A DNA stretch of 64,000 nt from contig NZ_SWBQ01000004.1 in the NCBI RefSeq assembly GCF_005116445.1, positions 372,001 through 436,000 of the forward strand, read 5' to 3'. The position numbers and the translations under genes were made by a program. The stretch comes from Pedobacter frigoris (GTDB lineage: Bacteria > Bacteroidota > Bacteroidia > Sphingobacteriales > Sphingobacteriaceae). Shown piece by piece: positions 1 through 8,434 of the stretch. Every line of letters starts with the position of its first letter. Within the stretch, counting starts at the first letter, position 1. The notes under the pieces were generated by a model. It worked only from the letters and a program-made list of their open reading frames with translations. It was not told the DNA's origin and searched no databases.

Positions 1-1647
1 GTCTACCTCGTTTTTGAAATGAGAAGTTACTTTTCCAGTATGGTAGTCATAAACAAATAAGCCACCGGTAGTGCCAATCCATACATTTTTGTCTTTATCC
101 TCGAATATTACCTCAATGCGTTTATTAGAGAGTAATTTTTCGACCGGACTTTTAGTGGTAATATGATCATATACTCCATTCGTTCTTTTCAGATTAGTAA
201 GACCACTATGACTTCCAATCCAGATATCACCGTTACTGGTTTCATTGATTGCCACAATTTCTGAGGTACTTGCAGTATTATTATTGCCAATATTTATGAT
301 ATTTTGAAATCTCCTGGTAGTTGGATCAAAAACATTTAACCCTCCGTGGTGTGTACCAATCAATAAATTTCCGTCCCTGCTTTTGTGAATAGTTTTGATT
401 AGGTTAGAACTGGGTCCGGCCCCAGGTATTGAACTAATTTTGTAATGCTGGTAGATGTTGTTCTTTCGATCAAAATAATCTAGCCCACCTCCTTCAGTCC
501 CAATCCACAAATTCTGCTTAGCGTCTTCTACTATCGAACTTATAATATTGCTGCTGATACTGGGACGAATCTTACTGTTTTCATAAACGTAGAATACCTT
601 GGCATACGGAGAAACCATATTTACTCCGCCATAGTAGGTGCCAATCCACACATTCCCGGTAATATCAAAGAAGATGTCATGAGTAGAATTGTGGCTCAGA
701 CTAGATTTGACCTCTGGGTCGTGCTGATAATTGGTGAATGTCTTGGCTACAGGGTTTAGTATACTCAATCCCTCCTGAGTACTAATCCACAGCATTCCTT
801 TTTTATCAGGATTAATTTTCCTAATGTCATTGTGAACAATTGTGTTTGGATCTTGTGCATTGTGCTTATAAACAGTGAATGTTCGAGTAGCTTTATTATA
901 GAGGTTCAAACCATTGTCTGTACCTATCCAAAGGTTTTGCTGTGCATCTGCATTAATACTCGTTATGTAATTTGAACTGATGCTTTCAGGGTTTTTATTG
1001 CTACGGAATATGCGATTATTAAAATGGCCTTTTTTAAGCGACATCCGGATCAGGCCTGTTACCGTTCCGAGCCATAGGTCACCTTCATTGTCTTTAAAAA
1101 TTGAATAAATTTGATTTTGCCTATTGCCTGCTTCTTTATTTCCGAAAAAGAAAGATTTAAATTTACGGCTCCCGTGAGCGAGTAGATTGAGCCCTGAAGA
1201 GGTTCCTATCCAGAGATTTTTTTGATCATCCTCGTAAATACAGTTGATTGCATTGTTACTTAAACCTGACCCTGAGGTTTTAGAGATACGTGTAAAAGCA
1301 TCTCTATTTTTATCGTATTTATTTAGCCCTTTAGAGGTGCCAACCCATAGCCTGCCTTTTGAATCGTTGAATACACATGAAATTGAATTACTGGAAACGC
1401 TTTCAGAATCTGTCGGATCATTTAAATATATTTTAAATTGATAGCCATCATAACGATTTAAACCGTGATTTGTACCAAACCACATGAACTGCTGCTTATC
1501 CTGGGTAATGGATAAAACGGAATTTTGGGACAATCCATTTTCTATGGTAAGACTGTTAAAAGTAATCGCTTTCTGTGCATATATTTCCATTTGTATTGTA
1601 ATAAAGGAAAAGCACAGAATAAAAAATTTCCATTTAACAAGTTTCAT
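1..1647 (-). CDS. Two-component sensor, N-terminal periplasmic beta-propeller part (partial)
   Basis: The frame is open without a stop from the ATG at 1647 (complement) to the window edge, 549 codons, so the 3' end lies outside. The product opens with a signal peptide ending near IYAQ, followed by about 11 copies of the Reg_prop motif (forms such as LWVGTSKGLN, LWIGTDNGLN, VWIGTYYGG), spaced about 45-50 residues apart. This is the periplasmic sensor region of Bacteroidota one- and hybrid two-component regulators, which usually continue into a Y_Y_Y domain, a membrane helix, a histidine kinase and often a receiver plus AraC domain. None of those later domains is visible here. It is divergent from the SusC operon, so it probably senses a breakdown product of that locus and activates it. 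The propeller assignment is firm; the hybrid kinase type is inferred. Confidence 0.9.
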   Translation of the reverse strand, partial: MKLVKWKFFILCFSFITIQMEIYAQKAITFNSLTIENGLSQNSVLSITQDKQQFMWFGTNHGLNRYDGYQFKIYLNDPTDSESVSSNSISCVFNDSKGRLWVGTSKGLNKYDKNRDAFTRISKTSGSGLSNNAINCIYEDDQKNLWIGTSSGLNLLAHGSRKFKSFFFGNKEAGNRQNQIYSIFKDNEGDLWLGTVTGLIRMSLKKGHFNNRIFRSNKNPESISSNYITSINADAQQNLWIGTDNGLNLYNKATRTFTVYKHNAQDPNTIVHNDIRKINPDKKGMLWISTQEGLSILNPVAKTFTNYQHDPEVKSSLSHNSTHDIFFDITGNVWIGTYYGGVNMVSPYAKVFYVYENSKIRPSISSNIISSIVEDAKQNLWIGTEGGGLDYFDRKNNIYQHYKISSIPGAGPSSNLIKTIHKSRDGNLLIGTHHGGLNVFDPTTRRFQNIINIGNNNTASTSEIVAINETSNGDIWIGSHSGLTNLKRTNGVYDHITTKSPVEKLLSNKRIEVIFEDKDKNVWIGTTGGLFVYDYHTGKVTSHFKNEVD

Positions 1648-1830
1648 AAAGTATCAGTTAGTTATCCTTCTTATTCGCCGTGTGAGGTCTAATGTCAGGT
1701 TTTTTTATGATTTTTCTACCTTTTCTTTTAGAATTTTCATCTTTTTTACGCGAATAATGCAACAGATTTGAGAATAACAAAACAGTTGTCATTCTTATAT
1801 CATTTGAATGATTATTGAAATACTAGGGGG

Positions 1831-1859
1831 ATAGATCGGACTGAATATCAGTGATCTAT
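1831..1859. promoter_or_regulatory. Interrupted inverted repeat between sensor and SusC operon
   Basis: The arms ATAGATC and ACTGA pair with TCAGT and GATCTAT around a 3-nt centre (ATA), with a 2-nt bulge (GG) on the left arm. That gives 12 base pairs in 29 bp. It lies in the 433-bp gap between the divergent sensor gene and the first SusC gene, about 220 bp before SusC. It could be an operator for the sensor's response regulator or an mRNA leader hairpin. No other regulatory element stood out in this AT-rich gap apart from the short ORF at 1968-2072. Confidence 0.4.
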
Positions 1860-1967
1860 ATTTAATATAAAATGCGTATGAATAAAAACTAACTAAACCA
1901 TAGTCAGTCATGACTTAAAAAAATGAACCAATATCAGCTTTTAAACTAACAAACCACTAACCACACT

Positions 1968-2072
1968 ATGATGTCTAATACATTGACCAAAGCGTATACG
2001 CTGGTAGGCCTATCCCTATTTTTCTGGTTGCGTCCCAAGCCCATTTTTTCTAACCTGGCTATAAATAAATAA
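1968..2072 (+). CDS. Possible 34-residue leader peptide upstream of SusC
   Basis: A short frame starts with two consecutive ATG codons and ends at a TAA 8 nt before the SusC start. It encodes a peptide with a hydrophobic stretch (TLVGLSLFFWL) and basic ends. It is in a different frame from SusC. It could be a translated leader that couples to SusC, the remnant of an older SusC signal sequence, or a chance ORF. There is no homology argument, only its position and its close spacing. Confidence 0.25.
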   Translation: MMSNTLTKAYTLVGLSLFFWLRPKPIFSNLAINK

Positions 2073-2080
2073 TATATCGA

Positions 2081-5000
2081 ATGTTAATGAAAAATACCCG
2101 AACTATTAAACACATTCAATGGCAATTTGTCATTTCATCTTTTCTTTTTGTAGGGATTATTGTTCCGACAGAAGGATATAGCGCCGATTCCTATCGGAAA
2201 GCCAGTTTTGATTCTTTTTTTCAGGATACTTCTGCAAACGTTTTCAGTAAAGATACTGGTACTGTGGATTCCAGCAAAGTAAGATTGAGACGGTTCGTTT
2301 CAAAGAAAAATGTTGACTCATTGAATGTTAGAGAAATTTCAAAATCGCCTTTTGTTTCTTTGCAACAGGTACTGAAAGGCAATACTGCTGGCGTGTATGT
2401 GCAGGAAACAACTGGTGAACCAGGAAATGTAGAACAAAGTATGTTGATAAGAGGCTTGTCTATGCCGTTATTATCCAGAAAGGATATCTATCAGGCTCAA
2501 CCTGCTGTTTATATAAATGGAATCCCTTTAATTCAGGATAACCCATTTATGTTTGATGTCCAAAAGTATGATTATACTCCGATTGGAACAGCAACAAACT
2601 TATTGTCTACCCTGGATATGGATAATATAAAATCCATAAATATTGTAAAGGGCGGTGCTGCCTCAGCCATATATGGCCCTAGAGCTGCAAATGGGGCAAT
2701 ATTAATCACGACAAAGAATGCCGAACAAGGCCTGAGCCAAATTAGCGTAAATAGCTATTACGGTATGGTCCAAAAAGATGGAGTAACCACCGCTAATGGC
2801 CAGGATGAAAACGATTTCAGGATGCCTTTTTATCAAAAATTTGCTTCTCCTACTGATTTGGATAATTTTCCAGCCTATTTGAGGGATGCCACTAATGAAA
2901 ATTATTATGGCCCATCAAATTGGACAGATTTATATTATAAAACAAGTCCGGTCAGAGCCATCAACGGGAGTATCACAGGAGGAACTAACCGATCTAATTT
3001 CCGTTTTTTTGGCGGTAATACTAGTAATGCAGGTAATGCCGACGGCACTAAGCTAGACAAATACGTAGCTTCTTTCTTCATCAATATGCTTCCATTGGAG
3101 TGGTTGACGGTGTCAAGTATGATTAACGCTACAAGACTGGAAAGAGACAGGAACAGAAGTTTTAGAGACAGGTTCTCTGAAATGCAATATGTACCGGATC
3201 TAACAAGTCCTATTGCACCAAATAAGCTGATCTATGGAAATTTACTCAACGACTATGATTCGAAGTCTATAGACAAAAATAAAAACAACTCCATTCAAGG
3301 TTACTTCTCAGTTAATGCTAAGACAAAAAATCTGGAGTTTATGTCGCGTGTTGGGTTTGATTACAATGAAGGTCTTCGCGATGTGTTTTTCCCTTCTACA
3401 ATGCTGGATGGAAATAACTATATCTCTAACTATTTTGGTTATAACCAGCGGTTTGTTTTTGATAACGTATTGAGCTATAAATATAAAGTAACTGAGAAAC
3501 ATAAACTTAATCTTGAAGCCGGGTACTCTGTTCAGGCAGACGTAAACAGGTATAACTATGCTTATGGTTATAAAGGCTCAAGTGACTACATCAAAATAAA
3601 TGTAGTTAATGGAAGTACTGGAGCTAGTGACTACCTGCTCCCTAAGGATTTTATAGTTTACCGTTTTACAGATCGTCAAAAGGCGAATCTGAACTCATTG
3701 TATGGTAAAATTGAATATACTTATAATGATGATCTGACTTTAACAGCTGTAGGACGGACTGATGGATCGTCCAATATGCAACCCAGTGCAAGGTGGTTTT
3801 TCTCTCCGATAGTGAGTGCAGAATATGATTTAAAGAAGTTCTTGCCTGCAGATAAAAGCACCATTTCTAAATTGGCTTTAACAGCGTCATGGAGTCGTAT
3901 TGGTAATTTGATCTTAAATGATCGTTTTGCAGCAGGACCGCAATACACTGTAGATTTGGGCTGGTCTTCAAATCCTGCATTTTATTCTTACGGAGGATTC
4001 GGTACTTTGTCAAGACCATACACGGCAGGATGGGTTGGATATGATATCCCATGGGCATATGTTCAGGAGACAAATTTTGGTGTAAATGCTGATTTCCTTA
4101 ACAATCGTTTGTCAGCCAGGGTAGAACTCTATTCTAAAAACAATAACCGTATGTTATTGGCTATGCCGGTCAATTCCGAATCGGGATATACATCAGCTTA
4201 CCAAAGCGGAATGGATGTAAACAATAGCGGAGTAGAGTTGATGCTGCAAGCCAATATACTGAGTGGGGGTAAAGATCAGTTAAGCTGGTCAAGTGGTTTT
4301 AATGCAAGCTATAATAGAAATAAATTAAAGGCACTCCCTGGAGGATTATCGGAAATATTGATCGGTACTCAAAAGCTTGTTGTTGGTGAAGCTGTAGATA
4401 AATTCTGGGTTCTTCAAACTCAGGGGGTATTTAACTCAGATGTAGATGTACCGGTTAATCCTGCCAATTATCAGATTTTCAACTATAAAGGACTTGCATT
4501 CCATGGTGGAGATCCGAGATGGAAAGACCTGAATGGCGATTATACCATCAACGAGCAGGATAAAGTAGCCTTAGGTAATTACATGCCAAAAGTAACCGGT
4601 AACTTCTCAAATACTTTTAGTTACAACAATCTAAGCCTTGACTTCAACCTATATTTTGCATTAGGGCGTAATATCTTAAATCAGGCTGTAGCCAATCGTT
4701 TTGATTTTATAAACAGAAGGGGACAAAATGATATCTCTTCAATAGATGAAATCACTTTCTGGCAAAAAGATTTTGATGCTTCAAAATACCCGGTTTATAA
4801 TCCATGGAGTGCTGTACAGGCGTACCGTTCAGATCAGGATATTTTTATCGAGAATGGTTCATTTTTAAAATTAAGGTCTCTTTCGTTGAGCTATGACTTT
4901 GGAGGACTAAATTTTCTGAACAAAACCAAAGGAAAGCAAAATAGATTCCTTTTATATGTTACTGCTACCAACCTGTTCACAATCACTCCTTACACAGGTG

Positions 5001-5095
5001 GAGACCCGGAGGTTGTTGGATATACCGGAATTGACAGCGGCTACGGCTTGTCTATTCCAAAGACATACACATTAGGTTTTAAGGTCGATTTATAA
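2081..5095 (+). CDS. SusC/RagA-family TonB-dependent outer-membrane transporter (module 1)
   Basis: An outer-membrane beta-barrel expected to import glycan or glycopeptide fragments together with the SusD-like lipoprotein encoded 19 nt downstream. A signal peptide covers the first ~35 residues. The plug domain follows (SLQQVLKGNTAGVYVQ, then MLIRGLS, then IVKGGAASAIYGPRAANGAI), and then a long barrel ending in the aromatic-rich strand FKVDL. The 1004 residues are in family range. Unlike module 2, no CarboxypepD_reg-like N-terminal domain precedes the plug; the mature N-terminus is a short Ser/Asp-rich linker. The first ATG (2081) and the third codon (2087) are both possible starts. Family assignment is secure; the substrate is unknown. 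Confidence 0.95.
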   Translation: MLMKNTRTIKHIQWQFVISSFLFVGIIVPTEGYSADSYRKASFDSFFQDTSANVFSKDTGTVDSSKVRLRRFVSKKNVDSLNVREISKSPFVSLQQVLKGNTAGVYVQETTGEPGNVEQSMLIRGLSMPLLSRKDIYQAQPAVYINGIPLIQDNPFMFDVQKYDYTPIGTATNLLSTLDMDNIKSINIVKGGAASAIYGPRAANGAILITTKNAEQGLSQISVNSYYGMVQKDGVTTANGQDENDFRMPFYQKFASPTDLDNFPAYLRDATNENYYGPSNWTDLYYKTSPVRAINGSITGGTNRSNFRFFGGNTSNAGNADGTKLDKYVASFFINMLPLEWLTVSSMINATRLERDRNRSFRDRFSEMQYVPDLTSPIAPNKLIYGNLLNDYDSKSIDKNKNNSIQGYFSVNAKTKNLEFMSRVGFDYNEGLRDVFFPSTMLDGNNYISNYFGYNQRFVFDNVLSYKYKVTEKHKLNLEAGYSVQADVNRYNYAYGYKGSSDYIKINVVNGSTGASDYLLPKDFIVYRFTDRQKANLNSLYGKIEYTYNDDLTLTAVGRTDGSSNMQPSARWFFSPIVSAEYDLKKFLPADKSTISKLALTASWSRIGNLILNDRFAAGPQYTVDLGWSSNPAFYSYGGFGTLSRPYTAGWVGYDIPWAYVQETNFGVNADFLNNRLSARVELYSKNNNRMLLAMPVNSESGYTSAYQSGMDVNNSGVELMLQANILSGGKDQLSWSSGFNASYNRNKLKALPGGLSEILIGTQKLVVGEAVDKFWVLQTQGVFNSDVDVPVNPANYQIFNYKGLAFHGGDPRWKDLNGDYTINEQDKVALGNYMPKVTGNFSNTFSYNNLSLDFNLYFALGRNILNQAVANRFDFINRRGQNDISSIDEITFWQKDFDASKYPVYNPWSAVQAYRSDQDIFIENGSFLKLRSLSLSYDFGGLNFLNKTKGKQNRFLLYVTATNLFTITPYTGGDPEVVGYTGIDSGYGLSIPKTYTLGFKVDL

Positions 5096-5114
5096 GCATA
5101 GAAATAGAAAAGAT

Positions 5115-6644
5115 ATGATGTTTAATATAATAACAATTCCTTATCGCATCTTAACCGGGATTTTAATCGTCGGATTATTAGCCTCAGGATGTAATAAAAA
5201 TCTTGAAATAGATTCAAGTCATTTGGTTAATGAAGGAAATAACTGGAAGTCGATTACTGATACACGTTCTGCTTTGTTGGGTACATATGGTTTACTGCGT
5301 GCAGCGATGGCCGACAATAATGGGCATTGGTTATACGGTGACCTAAGAAGAGGAGATTTTCAGGCTACTTCCCGTCTGGACCTAAAAGCAATTGTTGGAA
5401 ACAATTTAAATGCACCTTATCCTGTTGTAGAGTCATTAAGAAGCTGGCGCAGGTTCTACGCTGTAATTAACAGTGCGAGTTTGTTCATAGAACGCGCACA
5501 TGAAGTTATGGCAAAGGACAAACAATACACAGAAAGAAACTACAAAGTTGATATTGCCCAAATGCATGCTTTAAGAGCTTTTGCTTATTTCTACATGAGC
5601 AGAATTTGGGGAGATGTACCTTTGATAACTTCATCGAAAGATGGTTCGTTTGAAAATGTAGCCCGTACGCCTAAATCCGTAGTTCTGGGTTATGCTGAAA
5701 GTGAATTATTGAAAGCAGTAGATAACCTTCCTTATAAATATGGCGACGTAAATGATCCTGTTTTTCCGGGGCTTTACTATTCACAAGCTACTGCAAACTG
5801 GAGTGGAGTGTTGCTTACGAAAATTTCAGCATATGCCATTCTTGCACATATAGCAGCATGGAATGAGAGATATATCGACGCTTCTGGATATGCATCTTTT
5901 GTACTGACCAATTTTGACAAGGCTGGGGCTGCTTACACAGCAACTGCCAATGTGAGTAAATACGATGGTCTTTTCTACGATAAAAAAGCATCACAGATCT
6001 TTGGGCTTGCATTTGCATGGACCGATAGGGAAGCAAGTGTAGTAGGACATATAGAAGACTTAGCGCTCGCTGCTCCTCTGGTAACAAAGCCAGTTCCTCA
6101 AATCTATGTTCCTGATCAAACGATTCTATCCATCTTCAATGAAGACAAGGATGAAAGGTTTTCCATTAATGCAACGACAGGTAGGGCAGTAACGGATTAC
6201 TTTACAAATTTCGGCAGCTCAAATACTGTATTCAGTAAAATCAAATGTATCCGTGATGCATCTTCAGATGGCTCTTTGGGATTGTTTAGTTCAGCTATTG
6301 TATTCACAAGACTGGAAGAGATTACTTTATTATATGCCGAATCTATGGCTGTTATTGGTAACACTCAAGAGGCTATAGATGCGCTGGACCGAATCAGGAT
6401 TGCCCGTGGATTGCCACTTTATCAAGGCGCTAATGACGGTGTAGTTGATGCCATTTTTAAAGAAAGACAAAGGGAACTTATGGGTGAGGGATGGAGATGG
6501 TATGACCAGATCAGGTACAACAGGATTAAGAAAACCAATCCTGAATTTAATAAGCTAATCAGTACTAATGGTATTTTCTGGCCTATTTCAGAAGACGTCC
6601 TAAGCCGCAATTCTTTACTGGTTCAAAATGAATATTGGAGATAA
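5115..6644 (+). CDS. SusD/RagB-family surface glycan-binding lipoprotein (module 1)
   Basis: The partner of the upstream SusC. It forms the lid that captures substrate at the cell surface. An N-terminal lipoprotein signal ends in the lipobox LASGC. The body shows the helical SusD pattern (HALRAFAYFYMSRIWGDVPL near residue 155) and the typical C-terminal RagB segment, including ALDRIRIARGLP, a KERQRELMGEGWRWYDQIRYN-type helix and a final WPIS...NEYW. At 509 residues it has normal length. It begins 19 nt after SusC, so it is co-transcribed. The first two codons are both ATG and either could be used. Confidence 0.95.
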   Translation: MMFNIITIPYRILTGILIVGLLASGCNKNLEIDSSHLVNEGNNWKSITDTRSALLGTYGLLRAAMADNNGHWLYGDLRRGDFQATSRLDLKAIVGNNLNAPYPVVESLRSWRRFYAVINSASLFIERAHEVMAKDKQYTERNYKVDIAQMHALRAFAYFYMSRIWGDVPLITSSKDGSFENVARTPKSVVLGYAESELLKAVDNLPYKYGDVNDPVFPGLYYSQATANWSGVLLTKISAYAILAHIAAWNERYIDASGYASFVLTNFDKAGAAYTATANVSKYDGLFYDKKASQIFGLAFAWTDREASVVGHIEDLALAAPLVTKPVPQIYVPDQTILSIFNEDKDERFSINATTGRAVTDYFTNFGSSNTVFSKIKCIRDASSDGSLGLFSSAIVFTRLEEITLLYAESMAVIGNTQEAIDALDRIRIARGLPLYQGANDGVVDAIFKERQRELMGEGWRWYDQIRYNRIKKTNPEFNKLISTNGIFWPISEDVLSRNSLLVQNEYWR

Positions 6645-6651
6645 TACGATC

Positions 6652-7326
6652 ATGAAGAAACAATCAAATATAATAAAAGGCCTTGCCGTAGTATTTGCCG
6701 CCGCATTGTTAATCACGGCATGTAAAAAACAAGATCCGGGAGCTTACGATTTCGAAAACAAAGTAAACGTATATGAAGGAAATGTTTATGCTTACTTTAA
6801 GTCTCAACCAGGTGTCTACGATTCACTGGTTAAAGTAATTGACCGAATGGACTGGTTGAAAGAAGCCTTGAGCTCCAATACTCAATTTACAGTATTTGCA
6901 CCTACCAATCGCAGTTTTGTGCTTGCATTACAAAATCTAAATAACCTGCGTACTTCACAGCATAAGCCGGCATTGAATTTATCTACGGCTAATCTGGATG
7001 AACTGGATGTACTTACGTGCAGATACGTCATCGAAGGTAAATATTCTACTGACAGCCTTTTGCTTGCCGATGGAGTGTTGTTGAATACTATAAAGTATGA
7101 TTATATCATGCACGGAGAACAAAAAAGCACTAATGCTTATGGTTTTGTAAATGGCGGACCTAAAAGTATCATCTATAGTGATATTAAATACTCACAATAC
7201 ATAGCTGAATGGCAAAGAACAACTACTCAGGCCGTAAATATCTATACAGACAATGCCATTGTACATGCGTTATCGCCATCACATGAGTTTGGTTTTAGTG
7301 AATTTACACTGCGTCTCAATAAATAA
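6652..7326 (+). CDS. Fasciclin-domain lipoprotein (module 1)
   Basis: A lipoprotein signal with lipobox LITAC is followed by one FAS1 fold. The diagnostic FAS1 H1 box TVFAPTNRSF lies near residue 80 and the second conserved region NAIVHALS near the C-terminus. The start at 6652 (MKKQSN...) is chosen because it begins a clean lipoprotein signal; the longer frame from 6628 would overlap the end of the SusD gene. FAS1 domains mediate adhesion and protein or glycan binding, and fasciclin lipoproteins recur beside SusCD pairs in Pedobacter-like loci. It probably acts as an accessory surface binder. A paralogue sits at the same place in module 2. Confidence 0.85.
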   Translation: MKKQSNIIKGLAVVFAAALLITACKKQDPGAYDFENKVNVYEGNVYAYFKSQPGVYDSLVKVIDRMDWLKEALSSNTQFTVFAPTNRSFVLALQNLNNLRTSQHKPALNLSTANLDELDVLTCRYVIEGKYSTDSLLLADGVLLNTIKYDYIMHGEQKSTNAYGFVNGGPKSIIYSDIKYSQYIAEWQRTTTQAVNIYTDNAIVHALSPSHEFGFSEFTLRLNK

Positions 7327-7331
7327 CCTAC

Positions 7332-8378
7332 ATGAATTTAGTAACAAAAATTATGATCAATAAAAAAAATATAATCATTAGTACAATTCCATTGATGATG
7401 CTTTTGGGATTATTGGGTGCATGTAAAAAATTCCTGCCAACTGATAGGGATACCTTCAATACACAAGCAAGGTTTACGCAGACTATTTATAAACCCGTTA
7501 TGGGCAGAACGACCGTAATGGGAGATAATTTTGATTCTCAGAGTTCATCATTGCCGCTTACGTTTAAAATAGTAAATATAAGGAACAGTGATGGTCTTTC
7601 AGCACCCGAGCTTATTAAACCATTCGATGTATTGGTGTGGAAGAAGGCTTACTTCGGAACTGAAAAATCAATTGCCGAAATCGAAGCTAAAAGAGTGATT
7701 GAAAAGCATCCTTTATTCGAAATCAGAGAGCACTCTGGAGAATTTATCATGTGGGCGGCTTCAAATTCTTCAATCATAAAAGCACTGCCTGATTCAGGAT
7801 ATACATTTGATGTAGAAGTTACCAATAATGGAGGTCGCCGGTACTTTAACAATATGCAATTGCAACCTTACAGAGAACGAAAGTACGAACCAAATTCATT
7901 AGATCCCACAACAGGAGCTGGTACAAATGCAGCGATCAGGCCTAATGTGATCAACAATATGAAAGGTGAAATTACTTCAAGTAACCTAAGTAGCAATGAC
8001 GTGAATGTATACTTCAACCGCATAGGCGATGGCAATTCAATAACATTTCGCTTTTTAGATACTTTGTCCAGGCCTATTGATCCGGCAAAATTCAAACTTA
8101 CAGACTGGCCTAATCTTGTTCATGGTTTTAACATGGAAAAAACAAGTACTTACGTAAAATATGATGTTGCCTATCCCATTCCACTGGTAGAAATACCAAC
8201 AGCCTATACAACACAGGATGGTAGACAAGCGAGAGTAAAATTCTCCTACGACCGGCTGGGTTTCGGTGGTGTAAAGGAGGTTGCAGAGATGTCTTTCAAC
8301 TTTAGTATTTATGAGAAGGGAGCGTGGGAAATTGTCTTTTGGTTTAACAGGGATAACCCAAAATTCAGTAACGAATGA
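7332..8378 (+). CDS. Surface lipoprotein of unknown function (possibly DUF5007 family)
   Basis: A 348-residue lipoprotein with lipobox LLGAC; translation may start at 7332 or at the internal ATG 7353, which gives a tighter signal peptide. The rest is beta-rich and has no catalytic motif I recognise. Size and position, directly after SusC-SusD-fasciclin, fit the DUF5007 proteins known from Bacteroidota glycan loci, but I cannot verify that by alignment. Its stop overlaps the upstream ATG of the second SusC frame (ATGA), so it is translationally coupled to module 2. It is likely a surface glycan- or protein-binding accessory. Confidence 0.6.
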   Translation: MNLVTKIMINKKNIIISTIPLMMLLGLLGACKKFLPTDRDTFNTQARFTQTIYKPVMGRTTVMGDNFDSQSSSLPLTFKIVNIRNSDGLSAPELIKPFDVLVWKKAYFGTEKSIAEIEAKRVIEKHPLFEIREHSGEFIMWAASNSSIIKALPDSGYTFDVEVTNNGGRRYFNNMQLQPYRERKYEPNSLDPTTGAGTNAAIRPNVINNMKGEITSSNLSSNDVNVYFNRIGDGNSITFRFLDTLSRPIDPAKFKLTDWPNLVHGFNMEKTSTYVKYDVAYPIPLVEIPTAYTTQDGRQARVKFSYDRLGFGGVKEVAEMSFNFSIYEKGAWEIVFWFNRDNPKFSNE

Positions 8379-8434
8379 TGAACCGTAGAGATAAAAATAT
8401 ACTTAAGCTAAGCACGCTAAAACAAAATATTGCT

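Noticed and set aside
1244..1771. Two plus-strand ORFs (65 and 95 codons)
   Set aside because: They lie antisense to the sensor gene, whose beta-propeller repeats explain the sequence.
8375..8434. Upstream start of the second SusC
   Set aside because: The 20 extra residues are polar and would bury the signal peptide; the ATG at 8435 gives a standard one. Kept only as an alternative.
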